Source of the DNA: an uncultured Collinsella sp.
GTDB taxonomy: Bacteria; Actinomycetota; Coriobacteriia; Coriobacteriales; Coriobacteriaceae
DNA: 20,575 bases
Assembly (NCBI GenBank): GCA_958447445.1
Contig: CAUDAE010000019.1
Span: 1 to 20,575, forward strand
Reading direction: 5' to 3'
Made by a program: the position numbers and the translations under genes
Shown here: in pieces, positions 1-7,468 of the stretch
Layout of the letters: every line of letters starts with the position of its first letter
Position numbering within the stretch: position 1 is the stretch's first letter
Notes under the pieces: model-generated
Database searches by the model: none
What the model was told of the DNA's origin: nothing
Seen by the model: only the letters and a program-made list of their open reading frames with translations

Positions 1-37
1 CGCAAGACGGAAAGCACATTAAGTGCTTTCCTTTGCG
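1..37. other. Strong hairpin at left edge, possible terminator of an off-window gene
   Basis: A 9-bp perfect stem (GGAAAGCAC at 9-17 with GTGCTTTCC at 23-31, loop ATTAA) sits inside a second 5-bp stem (CGCAA at 1-5 with TTGCG at 33-37). It could be an intrinsic terminator for a gene lying left of the window, but no long T-run follows on either strand inside the window. Direction and owner are therefore unknown. Confidence 0.45.
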
Positions 38-114
38 TGCGGAACTCGCGACAAATTTAACCCGCGCCCCAGCCCCGGAGACCCTCCCTGTCGTCACTTT
101 GTTCAACCAGTTTT

Positions 115-145
115 GCGGGCGTGCGCCGCTGCGCGGCTAGCCCGC
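115..145. repeat. Nested GC-only palindrome
   Basis: GCGGGC (115-120) pairs with GCCCGC (140-145), and inside it GCCGC (125-129) pairs with GCGGC (133-137). No T-run follows, so this is not a typical intrinsic terminator. It lies in a 200-base stretch (38-200) in which I see no gene. It may be an extragenic palindromic element or a hairpin in the leader of a leftward gene outside the window. Confidence 0.4.
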
Positions 146-200
146 GTGCTCCTCGGCGGGGTTGGTCTGATGGATCTTGTTGAACTTTGGCCTTTGGCTT

Positions 201-234
201 AAAGAAAAACGGGAGGTGCGGCTTGCATCCCCCG
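201..234 (-). terminator. Intrinsic terminator of the metallophosphoesterase gene
   Basis: Read on the minus strand, CGGGGG (234-229) pairs with CTCCCG (215-210), with one G-T wobble. An inner 3-bp TGC/GCA stem and a short loop follow, then the tail TTTTTCTTT (209-201). It begins 13 nt after the stop codon of the gene at 247-714. Confidence 0.8.
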
Positions 235-246
235 CTTTTGTTGTGG

Positions 247-714
247 TTACTCTAGGTCAATAAATTTAGTGCTTAGGATCTTGCCGTCTTTTACTAGCAT
301 TCTGGCCATGGTGGGGCCTCGGGTGCCTCTGGGGTAGCTGGCGCTGCCCGGGTTGAGGACTAAGCAACGGCCCACTTGGGCTTCTTTGGTTACGTGGGTG
401 TGGCCGTTGATGGCTACGTCTACGGATCCCACCGGAAGGTCTTCGCGGTAGTGGGCTACGGCGAATTTGAGGCCTTCGTAGGTAAAGAGCGCAAGACGGT
501 CTACATCGGGGCCGTAGTCGCGGTAGTAATCGTTGTTGCCAAGTACGGCCCGCACGGGGGCGATGGTGCATAGGTGCTCGTAGTCTATCTCTGACGTTAG
601 GTCGCCGGCGTGGATGATCAGGTCTGCGCCCTCAAGCTCATCCAAGAGCGCAGGCGATAAATAGCCGTGGGTGTCCGAGATGATGTCGATACGCTTGGCG
701 CTTGCACTGTTCAT
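247..714 (-). CDS. YfcE/MJ0936-type metallophosphoesterase
   Basis: A 155-residue calcineurin-like phosphoesterase of the small, single-domain YfcE/MJ0936 family, expected to be a soluble metal-dependent phosphodiesterase. The physiological substrate cannot be told from sequence. Metal-site motifs are visible in order: D14-T-H16, G37-D38, GNND at 59-62, H88, and GHTH at 104-107. Length matches the family norm of about 155-165 residues. The frame stays open upstream to 933, but the ATG at 714 is chosen because the phosphoesterase fold starts immediately after it, a GAAGGG ribosome site lies 6-7 nt ahead, and the longer version would run through the strong terminator at 754-803. It has its own terminator, so it is probably a short unit of its own. 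The family assignment is firm; a specific role is not. Confidence 0.9.
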   Translation of the reverse strand: MNSASAKRIDIISDTHGYLSPALLDELEGADLIIHAGDLTSEIDYEHLCTIAPVRAVLGNNDYYRDYGPDVDRLALFTYEGLKFAVAHYREDLPVGSVDVAINGHTHVTKEAQVGRCLVLNPGSASYPRGTRGPTMARMLVKDGKILSTKFIDLE

Positions 715-753
715 GGGATCCCTTCCGCAAAAAACGATTCGGCAGATACATAC

Positions 754-803
754 AAAAAGGCCCCACGGCTCCGCAGACGATGGGTCTACAGAGCTGCGGG
801 GCC
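754..803 (-). terminator. Intrinsic terminator of the first LytTR operon
   Basis: On the minus strand a 13-bp stem with one mismatch and one wobble begins at GGCCCC (803-798) and closes at GGGGCC (764-759). A TTTTT tail (758-754) follows. It starts 7 nt after the response-regulator stop codon and ends about 40 nt before the metallophosphoesterase start, cleanly separating the two transcription units. Confidence 0.88.
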
Positions 804-809
804 AGTGTG

Positions 810-1526
810 CTAGAGACTCAGAGCCTTCTTGAGCGGCACGACGCGGCGGCGCGAAACCGGCACGCGTTCGTCGACGCCCGTAATGCCCAGCTGGATGGCG
901 CCCGAGGGCACCGTCTCGACGTCCGTAACGCACGCCAAGTTGACGATATAGCGGCGGTGAACACGGAAGAAGCCAAAGTCGCAGAGCTTGGCCTCAAACT
1001 GCGCCAGCGAGGTCGTCGACAAAAAGCGATCATCGACGGTATAGATGCAGGAGTAATCGTCCTTGGCCATGATAAAGCGAATGTCGTCCACGGGAATGAG
1101 CACCTTGCGGCCGCCCTTTTCCACCGGGATACGCTCGATGGTCACCTTGCTGTCCGCGACCGGCTTGGCGCGCTGCATGACTTTCTCGATCGCGCGATCC
1201 AAGCGAGCTTCCTCGACCGGCTTCATCAGATAATCGACGGCATCCACGTCGAACGCCTCGACCGCATGGTCACTATACGCAGTCACAAACACGATCGCCG
1301 GCGGATTTTTGAGCTTATGCAGCGCCTCGGCAAGTTGCAGGCCCGAGGCACCGGGCATCGAGATATCGAGAAACACGACATCCACGCGACTTTCCATAAG
1401 CATCTCGATGGCGGAGCGGACGCTCGACGCCTCCGTGATCGTGCCGATCTTGCCCGTTTGCTCGAGCAGGAAACGAAGCTCCGAGCGAGCCGGCGCCTCA
1501 TCATCCACAATCATCGCACGCAGCAT
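810..1526 (-). CDS. LytTR-family response regulator (first system)
   Basis: A 238-residue cytoplasmic response regulator with an N-terminal receiver domain (about 1-120) and a C-terminal LytTR DNA-binding domain (about 130-236). Receiver landmarks are visible: acidic pair D8-D9, phospho-acceptor D54 in FLDISMPG, T82 and K102. The LytTR part contains the FFRVHRRYIVNL stretch typical of AgrA/LytR-type regulators, which bind paired direct repeats. The ATG at 1526 is preferred over an in-frame TTG at 1547 because GAAAGG lies about 10 nt ahead of the ATG. It follows the kinase gene after 72 nt and precedes a strong terminator, so it ends the glycosyltransferase-kinase-regulator operon. It is clearly paralogous to the regulator at 6696-7430 (same layout and near-identical motif spacing). 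Target genes are unknown. Confidence 0.95.
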   Translation of the reverse strand: MLRAMIVDDEAPARSELRFLLEQTGKIGTITEASSVRSAIEMLMESRVDVVFLDISMPGASGLQLAEALHKLKNPPAIVFVTAYSDHAVEAFDVDAVDYLMKPVEEARLDRAIEKVMQRAKPVADSKVTIERIPVEKGGRKVLIPVDDIRFIMAKDDYSCIYTVDDRFLSTTSLAQFEAKLCDFGFFRVHRRYIVNLACVTDVETVPSGAIQLGITGVDERVPVSRRRVVPLKKALSL

Positions 1527-1598
1527 AGGGATAAAACCTTTCGTCAACTAACTACGCCGGGCATCCGTCGCATGACGTTGAGCCCGTAGCCTTTTATT

Positions 1599-2942
1599 TT
1601 ACTCTTGAATGTCAAAGATGCTCTCTGACAAATCAAGATGAAGGAGCACTTTGGTGCCCTTGCCCGGCGCCGATTCGACACGCGTATAGGAGTGCGGCCC
1701 ATAAAAGCGATGGATGCGCTCCGAAATATTGTGCATGGCCACACCGGCGCCGCCACCCTGGGGAGAGCTGGCGTCGGGACGGGCAGAGCGCTCGTCAAAC
1801 AGTCTGGCGGCGGTACCCTCATCCATGCCCACGCCATTATCGGCCACGGCAATCAAGATTGCATCCTCGCCGTCTTGGTGAACGGTCACGTCGATCCTCA
1901 GGGCGTCGTCATCGCCCATACCATGACGCACGGCGTTCTCGACAATCGGCTGGATCACGAACGCCGGCACCAGCGTATCTTCCACGTCCTCGGACACATC
2001 GAACGTCGCAAGCACGCGGTCCTCGCCAAAGCGGGCCTTCTCAAAGGTAAGGTAGCGCTTGGTCTGTGCAACCTCACGCGAGACCGGAATAAGCGATCCC
2101 GAGTTGTCGAGCGTGGCACGATAGAACGATGAGAACTCACGAAGCAGCTCGCGGGCCCGCAGCGGGTCGGTGCGCGTAAACGATGCAATGGTGTTCAGCG
2201 TGTTGAACAGGAAGTGCGGGTTAATCTGCGCTTGCAGCGCACGCACCTCGGCGCGCGCCGTGAGTTCCTTTTGCACCTCGAGCTCGTGGATGGCGAGCTG
2301 CGTGGACAAGATCTCGGCAAAGCCCGAGGCAAGCGCATACTGGGTACGGTCGACGGCGCGCGGGGTCTTGTAGTAGAACTTGAGCGTGCCGACGGTACGA
2401 TCGCCCACCTTGATGGGGGCGATAATGCCGGCGGGGACTTGGTTGTGCGAGCCATCCGAGCCCACGACATCCACCATACGGTTGAACGACTGCACGATGC
2501 CATGTTCGATAACGTAGCGTGTGGCAAGCGTGTGGATGGGAGAATCTGGCAGTAGTTTTTCCTCAAACTCGCCCGCGCAGGCCAACACGTTGCCCTCGTC
2601 GGTGATGGCAACTGTCATGGCGCGCGTCTCGGGCAAAATGCGCCGGCACACCAAACGCGCCGACTCCTGCGTCAGACCGCCCTTAATGTCCTCGAGCATG
2701 GCCGAGGCCACCGAGAGCGTCTCCTCGGTGTACTGGGAGCGCACCGAATCGGGATTGAGCGTCAAAAAGATAAAGATGCACAGAAAGATGCACAGCAGCG
2801 CGCAGGCAATCACCGTGGCGATCGGCTCGATACCGGTCACCAAGGCAAAAATAAAGTACACCAGCACGCAAATGGCGCAGGCAACGGCAATGATGCGAAA
2901 GATTGATATTGAACTATCGCGCTGGGCGCGGCGGTCGATCAT
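1599..2942 (-). CDS. LytS-like sensor histidine kinase (first system)
   Basis: A 447-residue membrane sensor kinase of the HPK8/LytS type that should phosphorylate the response regulator encoded just downstream. Two N-terminal membrane segments (about 14-36 and 39-62) are joined by a very short loop, so there is almost no extracellular sensor. A GAF-like cytoplasmic domain follows (about 75-215). The His_kinase dimerisation block has H243 in QINPHFLFNTLN. The ATPase domain shows N336 in the N box (IVENAVRHG), DNGVGM at 368-373 and a glycine-rich GGGAG at 396-400. Its ATG overlaps the TGA of the upstream glycosyltransferase (ATGA at 2942-2939), so the two are translationally coupled. The minimal outer part suggests sensing within the membrane or through the GAF domain; the signal is unknown. 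Confidence 0.94.
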   Translation of the reverse strand: MIDRRAQRDSSISIFRIIAVACAICVLVYFIFALVTGIEPIATVIACALLCIFLCIFIFLTLNPDSVRSQYTEETLSVASAMLEDIKGGLTQESARLVCRRILPETRAMTVAITDEGNVLACAGEFEEKLLPDSPIHTLATRYVIEHGIVQSFNRMVDVVGSDGSHNQVPAGIIAPIKVGDRTVGTLKFYYKTPRAVDRTQYALASGFAEILSTQLAIHELEVQKELTARAEVRALQAQINPHFLFNTLNTIASFTRTDPLRARELLREFSSFYRATLDNSGSLIPVSREVAQTKRYLTFEKARFGEDRVLATFDVSEDVEDTLVPAFVIQPIVENAVRHGMGDDDALRIDVTVHQDGEDAILIAVADNGVGMDEGTAARLFDERSARPDASSPQGGGAGVAMHNISERIHRFYGPHSYTRVESAPGKGTKVLLHLDLSESIFDIQE

Positions 2943-4126
2943 TCGGCCCCCTCCAAGATACTGATCAGTTGTGCGTCACGCCAAAGCCCGTCCATGATCT
3001 TGGGCCAAAAGCTCTGGAAACGCAGGTAGCTTGCAGCGTTTTGGCGCGCATAGGCCTTTGCCTCGCCGATACCATGGCGCCAAATGCGCAGGTAGCCCTC
3101 ATGCTCGCGGGTAAACACGCTGCGGACCATAGCGGTCTTGCGCACGCGGTCGTCGAGCTCGCGCGAAATCCACGGGCCCGGGTAGGGCATGAGCGATGCC
3201 GCCGTAACGGGAATGAGCTCCTTTTGATGCGCGGCGAATGTCAACTTGGCCCGTTCGTAGTACCAACGGTATACATCCTGCATAAAGCGCGGTGAGCGCT
3301 TTTCGGACTCCGGAGGCAGATGGCGCACGGTCCACTCGTTATCGAACCACACGTCGTAGCCAAACATGCGCATGTTAAAGAGGTAATCCAAGTCCTCGCC
3401 GCGGGTGATAAACGGGTCAAAGGCTACACGCGTAAAGGCGCGGGCGTGCAGGGCCATCAGGCCGCCGCACACGTAGTTGGAGCGAGAGATGCGGGTGCCC
3501 GAGAGCGCCTTTTTCATCCAACGGTTGAACTCGATGCGCTTGGTCCACCAACGATGGCAGATGCCCGCCTTGTCCGTGGGAGCCAGCGGCGAGCCGTCGC
3601 GATCGTAGAAATAGCCGCTCTTGACCAAGATCGGCAAGCCCTGACGCGTCTGCTGCCCCAACGCATAGGTCGCGCGCTTCATAAAGTCGGCGTCGATGAC
3701 AGTCTCATCGTCATCCAAAAAGATAACCGCGTCATGCCCCAGCACAGCGGCACAGGCTAGCCCCATGTTGCGGATGGCACCGTAGCCTCGCAGGCTCACG
3801 CACTCGCCCGAACCCTTGGGCGCGATCTGAGCAACCCGGTCTGCAATGCGCGAGGCCTGGGTGTTGGTGACAACGGTGACCTTGAGCGCGGGATGCGCGT
3901 CGACAATCTCGTGCACGCGCAGCGACACATCGGCTGTGGCAGAAACGGGACAGACCACCAAAAGGATGATGCGCGGGATGTCACGTACCTGCTCAAGCGA
4001 GGCCAGGCAGCGGTCGAGTTCGGGATTGTCGGCGTTGAGTCGCGTCGAATGGTCATAGGTGCCAGGGGCGTTTGCGCAAGCGTCATCGCCCGCCCAATAC
4101 GTTGGAATCACGACCGTGGCGTTCAT
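2939..4126 (-). CDS. GT-A (family 2-like) glycosyltransferase
   Basis: A 395-residue cytoplasmic glycosyltransferase with a GT-A fold. It starts with the NATVVIPTYW strand of family-2 enzymes, has the metal/nucleotide-sugar motif FLDDDE at 136-141, AIRNMG near 117-122, and the acceptor-side motif RGEDLDY at 242-248, where an aspartate serves as catalytic base in relatives. No membrane segments are seen, so it is probably soluble or peripheral. Donor and acceptor sugars cannot be told. The ATG at 4126 has a strong GGGAGGG ribosome site. It is the first gene of an operon with a LytS-like kinase and LytTR regulator, suggesting that surface-glycan synthesis and this signalling system are linked. 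It lies only 22 nt downstream of the preceding terminator, so its promoter position is unclear. Confidence 0.87.
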   Translation of the reverse strand: MNATVVIPTYWAGDDACANAPGTYDHSTRLNADNPELDRCLASLEQVRDIPRIILLVVCPVSATADVSLRVHEIVDAHPALKVTVVTNTQASRIADRVAQIAPKGSGECVSLRGYGAIRNMGLACAAVLGHDAVIFLDDDETVIDADFMKRATYALGQQTRQGLPILVKSGYFYDRDGSPLAPTDKAGICHRWWTKRIEFNRWMKKALSGTRISRSNYVCGGLMALHARAFTRVAFDPFITRGEDLDYLFNMRMFGYDVWFDNEWTVRHLPPESEKRSPRFMQDVYRWYYERAKLTFAAHQKELIPVTAASLMPYPGPWISRELDDRVRKTAMVRSVFTREHEGYLRIWRHGIGEAKAYARQNAASYLRFQSFWPKIMDGLWRDAQLISILEGAE

Positions 4127-4147
4127 GCCTTACCCTCCCTGCAACAC

Positions 4148-4182
4148 AAAAACGGGACGCCGCCAAACACAGGCGACGCCCC
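4148..4182 (-). terminator. Intrinsic terminator of the MFS transporter unit
   Basis: On the minus strand an 11-bp stem (4182-4172 with 4164-4154, two G-T wobbles) encloses a 7-nt loop and is followed by GTTTTTG (4153-4147). It ends the transcript of the gene at 4298-5557. A weak -10-like TATGAT lies upstream (4205-4200). If used, it would place this hairpin inside the glycosyltransferase leader. Confidence 0.82.
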
Positions 4183-4297
4183 GCGACCTAGCTGATTCCA
4201 TCATACCCACTTGGGCAAATCATTGCTCGCAAGTCGCAATGTTTATTGCGGATAACCCCAAAAGAGTACCGTGGACAGGCACAATAGCCGCTCGCTC

Positions 4298-5557
4298 CTA
4301 TGCGGCATGCTCTGCCGCCCGAGTCATGCGGGACAGGCGGACCAGCAGCATAAAGCCAACGATCAGCAGCACACCAATGGAAAGGACGCCCAGCGACGGG
4401 TTGCCGGTCAGCGAGGTGACGACCGACACTAGGAAAGTGCCCATGACGCTTGCATAGCGACCGAAGATGTCAAAGAAGCCGTAGTACTCGTTGGACTTTT
4501 CCTTGGGGATAATGCGGCCAAAGTAGCTACGGCTAAGCGCCTGCACGCCGCCCTGGAACAGGCCGACCATAATGGCAAGCACCCAGAATTCAAAGGCGGT
4601 CTTTAGGAAGAACGCGGCGAACAGCACAATGCCCATGTAGGCGGCGACCGCCACCAGGATCATGTTGAGCGTGCCCACGCGTCCGGCGAGCTTGCCGTAG
4701 ATGATGGCGGACGGAAAGGCCACGAACTGCGTAACGAGCAGCGCCAGCACCAGCTGCGTCGAATCGATGCCCAAAGCCGAGCCGTAGCTGGTAGCCATGG
4801 AAATGACCGTGTGGACGCCATCGATATAGAAGAAGAACGCGATCATGTAGACCAGCACGGTCTTGTTGTGGGCGATCTCGCGCATGGTGTGTCCGACCTC
4901 GGAGAACACACCGCCCACGATGTGGCCGATGGTGTCCTCGGGACCGCGCTCGCGACCGTACTTTTGCTTATAGGTGCGAATGAGCGGCAGGGTAAAGATG
5001 AGCCACCAGGCACCGGTGATGATAAACGACAGACGCGTTGCCAGCATGGTGGGGACGCCAAGAGCGGGGCCGCCCATGATGAGCGCCAGGCAGATGATGA
5101 ACGGCACGGTGGAACCGATGTAGCCCCAGGCATAGCCCGAGCTGGACACGGCGTCCATGCGCTCGTCGGTGGTAATGTCGGGCAGCATGGCGTCGTAGAA
5201 CGTCATAGAAGAGTTAAGGCCGATGGTGCACAGCACGTACACGGTCAAAAATGCCATGGCGGACATTGGGATAGCCTGCGCCAGGCAAAGCACCAGGCCC
5301 GTGAGGAAGAAGCCCAAGAAGAACTTGATCTTGTTGCCGGCGTAGTCGGCAAGCGCGCCCAGAATGGGCATGAGCATGGCGATGACCAGCGAGGCAATCG
5401 TCTGCGCATTGCCCCAGGCGACCACCAGGTCGGCCGAGGAAGCGCCGGTATTGATGGCGTTAAAGTAAATGGGCACCACCGAGGTATTGAGCAGCACGAG
5501 GGCCGAATTGCCCACATCATACATAACCCAGTTACGCTCGAGCTTGGTGTATTTCAT
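4298..5557 (-). CDS. MFS transporter, UMF1/Atg22-like family
   Basis: A 419-residue polytopic inner-membrane protein, about 12 hydrophobic segments by eye, resembling the UMF1/Atg22-like branch of the major facilitator superfamily. The start MKYTKLERNWVMYDVGNSA matches the W-x-x-YD-x-x-NSA signature that opens this family. The C-terminal half contains AIMVGLFQGGVQALSRSYFGRIIP, a typical MFS cytosolic-loop pattern. Bacterial members are often annotated as permeases of unknown substrate; the yeast relative exports amino acids from the vacuole. The ATG at 5557 has only a weak AGGG ahead. It lies 101 nt after the phospholipase C-like gene with no terminator seen between them, so the two may be co-transcribed. 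The substrate is unknown. Confidence 0.88.
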   Translation of the reverse strand: MKYTKLERNWVMYDVGNSALVLLNTSVVPIYFNAINTGASSADLVVAWGNAQTIASLVIAMLMPILGALADYAGNKIKFFLGFFLTGLVLCLAQAIPMSAMAFLTVYVLCTIGLNSSMTFYDAMLPDITTDERMDAVSSSGYAWGYIGSTVPFIICLALIMGGPALGVPTMLATRLSFIITGAWWLIFTLPLIRTYKQKYGRERGPEDTIGHIVGGVFSEVGHTMREIAHNKTVLVYMIAFFFYIDGVHTVISMATSYGSALGIDSTQLVLALLVTQFVAFPSAIIYGKLAGRVGTLNMILVAVAAYMGIVLFAAFFLKTAFEFWVLAIMVGLFQGGVQALSRSYFGRIIPKEKSNEYYGFFDIFGRYASVMGTFLVSVVTSLTGNPSLGVLSIGVLLIVGFMLLVRLSRMTRAAEHAA

Positions 5558-5658
5558 GGACAGGGACCCTTCGTATTCGCCCGATATGCAGTTAGCTCAT
5601 CGTACCCCAATTGTCCAGAACCGCCGGTAAGGATTCGGCAAAGGGGCACGCACAGGCC

Positions 5659-6603
5659 CTATTCCTCGCGGTCGAACTCCTCATCGGCATTGAGTACGCG
5701 ACCGCTGTAGTTGATATGGCCGGTCACGGCATCCATGTCGCCGGTCTCGATAAAACGTGCGACCGTGCGCTCGTAATCGACCAGCGCGCGATCAAAGACC
5801 TCGGGGAAACTCTCGTTCGAGACCTCGTCGGTAAAGGGATTCTTCCATGCCAGATGGCCCAGGTTACCGGTGCGCTCGGGCAGCTCCGTCGTCACGCGAT
5901 GGGCAAGGCCGTCGAGCAGCGAGTAGTCGTGCACCAAGCCCTCAACCAGCGAGATCGCGCGCGTCTTTGCGGAGCCGGCCGGCTCAATCGCGCGGTAAAG
6001 TCGCTGCATATTGGCAACGGCAGCACCGTACTCCCCCGCCGGAATGTCAATGCCGTACACGCGTCCGGCAACATAGCTCATCAGCACGCCGGCCACGCGA
6101 TTGATGCGATCGGTAGTGACGATCTCGCCCGCCGGCGGGTAATCGTCGACCGTAGTGCCATCGCGTTTAAGCTGCAGCATCAGTACATCCAAGTCGCTCT
6201 CGATCACGGCATGGACCTGACTGCTCGAATCCTCAAGCTCTGAATCGGACTCCACGATGCCAAACTGCTGCTCATAGACAAAAGGATGGGCGTTGCGGTC
6301 GAGCACGTAATGAGACAGCAGGCCCAGCGCAAAGGCACGACCCAAGCTGGCGTCGCGCGGCAGCAGATGCGACACGCCGTCGCGCAGGCACGCGAACTGG
6401 CGAGACATGCGCGACCGATGCATGACCTGCGCCAGCAGCGTGCAGTCGGAAACACGCGGTGTCAGAATGTGAAAGAAAAACGGGTCGGGGCCTTGGTTGC
6501 CCAAGATAAAGGCAATGCGCTCTTCATCGGACGTGATGACGCCCTGCGGAAGACGGTCGATGCTTTCCTCGCCAAACAGATGATGGGTGATAAGCGCGGG
6601 CAT
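5659..6603 (-). CDS. Zinc-dependent phospholipase C-like protein
   Basis: A 314-residue protein of the zinc-dependent phospholipase C/S1-P1 nuclease-like fold (Zn_dep_PLPC). Metal-ligand motifs appear in order: THH at 6-8, GNQGPDPFFF at 35-44, SHYVLDRNAHPF at 97-108, and HAVIESDLD at about 141-149. There is no signal peptide, so unlike secreted clostridial alpha-toxin it is probably intracellular. Relatives without signal peptides are common in Firmicutes and Actinobacteria and have no proven substrate. The ATG at 6603 is chosen over an in-frame ATG at 6633 because GAAAGG lies 6 nt ahead and the family start, MPALITHHLFGE, begins there. It follows the second response regulator by 92 nt. A phospholipase activity is a family inference only. 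Confidence 0.85.
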   Translation of the reverse strand: MPALITHHLFGEESIDRLPQGVITSDEERIAFILGNQGPDPFFFHILTPRVSDCTLLAQVMHRSRMSRQFACLRDGVSHLLPRDASLGRAFALGLLSHYVLDRNAHPFVYEQQFGIVESDSELEDSSSQVHAVIESDLDVLMLQLKRDGTTVDDYPPAGEIVTTDRINRVAGVLMSYVAGRVYGIDIPAGEYGAAVANMQRLYRAIEPAGSAKTRAISLVEGLVHDYSLLDGLAHRVTTELPERTGNLGHLAWKNPFTDEVSNESFPEVFDRALVDYERTVARFIETGDMDAVTGHINYSGRVLNADEEFDREE

Positions 6604-6635
6604 AATGATCCTTTCGATTTCATTCGATGCCACCC

Positions 6636-6662
6636 ATTATGCCCACCGCGCGCCCATGCCAA
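6636..6662 (-). promoter_or_regulatory. Possible promoter for the phospholipase C-like gene
   Basis: On the minus strand TTGGCA (6662-6657) and CATAAT (6641-6636) are separated by 15 bp and lie 33 nt before the start codon at 6603. Both boxes are five of six matches to the housekeeping consensus, but the spacing is shorter than the usual 16-18 bp. Read-through from the upstream regulator gene is an alternative. Confidence 0.35.
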
Positions 6663-6695
6663 ACCTGCGATGGTAAACGACGGCACGCAGACCGT

Positions 6696-7430
6696 CTACG
6701 CAAGCCCCAAGTGTGCTTTAACCTCGGCAGCGCGACGGCGGGACACGGGCACCGTCGAGGTTACGCGATCGAGCCTGAGCTCCATAAGACCCGTGGAACC
6801 AATCTCGACATTGTGCACGTCTTCCAAATTGACCAGATAGCTGCGATGAACGCGAATAAAGCCCTCGGAGACCAAGCGACGCTCGAGCGAAGAGATCGAC
6901 TCATTGATCAGGTACGTTCCCTCGGCGCAGATGGCGTTGCAAAAATCGGCGCGCGCCTCAAAGTAGCAGACGTCTGCGGCGGGAATGAACACCTTTTTGC
7001 CCCCGCGGTCCACCGTCAGACGCAAAGGCTGGCGCGGAGCGTGGATAACACGACGGACACCCAAGGCTGCCTCGATCTTGTCGAGTGCCTTTGACAGGCG
7101 TGCGTCCTCAACCGGCTTGACGACATAATCGACGGCATCGAGGTTATAGGCATCAGCCGCATACTCGGCAAACGCCGTCACAAACACAACCACCGGCGGC
7201 GTCTTTAGGTTCTGCAGCGTCTCGGCAAGCTCAATTCCCGAGCGACCGGGCATGGTAATGTCTAAAAACAGCACGTCGGGCTTGTTCGACAGAATCGACT
7301 CCACGGCTTCGGTGACATTGCCCGCCTCGGCAATCTGGCCCACACGCGTATCCTTTTCCAACAGATAGCGTAGCTCAGCCCTAATGGGAGGTTCGTCATC
7401 AACCACCAAGATGTTCCAGCCTTCGGACAT
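6696..7430 (-). CDS. LytTR-family response regulator (second system)
   Basis: A 244-residue response regulator with a receiver domain (about 1-122) and a LytTR DNA-binding domain (about 135-242). Visible receiver residues are D11-D12, phospho-acceptor D57 in FLDITMPG, T85 and K105. The LytTR domain carries GFIRVHRSYLVNLEDV and ends VPVSRRRAAEVK. It aligns closely along its whole length with the regulator at 810-1526, including VVDDE, VFVTA, DAVDY, KPVE.ARL and PVSRRR, so the two arose by duplication. The ATG at 7430 has GAGGGG ahead. It starts 38 nt after the end of its kinase gene and is surely in the same operon. The partner kinase is at 7469-8860. No obvious terminator separates it from the phospholipase C-like gene. 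Confidence 0.95.
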   Translation of the reverse strand: MSEGWNILVVDDEPPIRAELRYLLEKDTRVGQIAEAGNVTEAVESILSNKPDVLFLDITMPGRSGIELAETLQNLKTPPVVVFVTAFAEYAADAYNLDAVDYVVKPVEDARLSKALDKIEAALGVRRVIHAPRQPLRLTVDRGGKKVFIPAADVCYFEARADFCNAICAEGTYLINESISSLERRLVSEGFIRVHRSYLVNLEDVHNVEIGSTGLMELRLDRVTSTVPVSRRRAAEVKAHLGLA

Positions 7431-7468
7431 ATGTGCTTCCCCTCTTTTTCTCTCAATCCAACCGCGTG

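Noticed and set aside
715..933. N-terminal extension of the metallophosphoesterase to 228 residues
   Set aside because: The extension would translate the 13-bp terminator hairpin of the preceding operon, and the phosphoesterase fold begins at the ATG at 714, which has its own ribosome site.
4811..5710. Plus-strand open frame opposite the MFS transporter
   Set aside because: Antisense shadow: the sense strand carries a family-matching membrane protein across the same bases.
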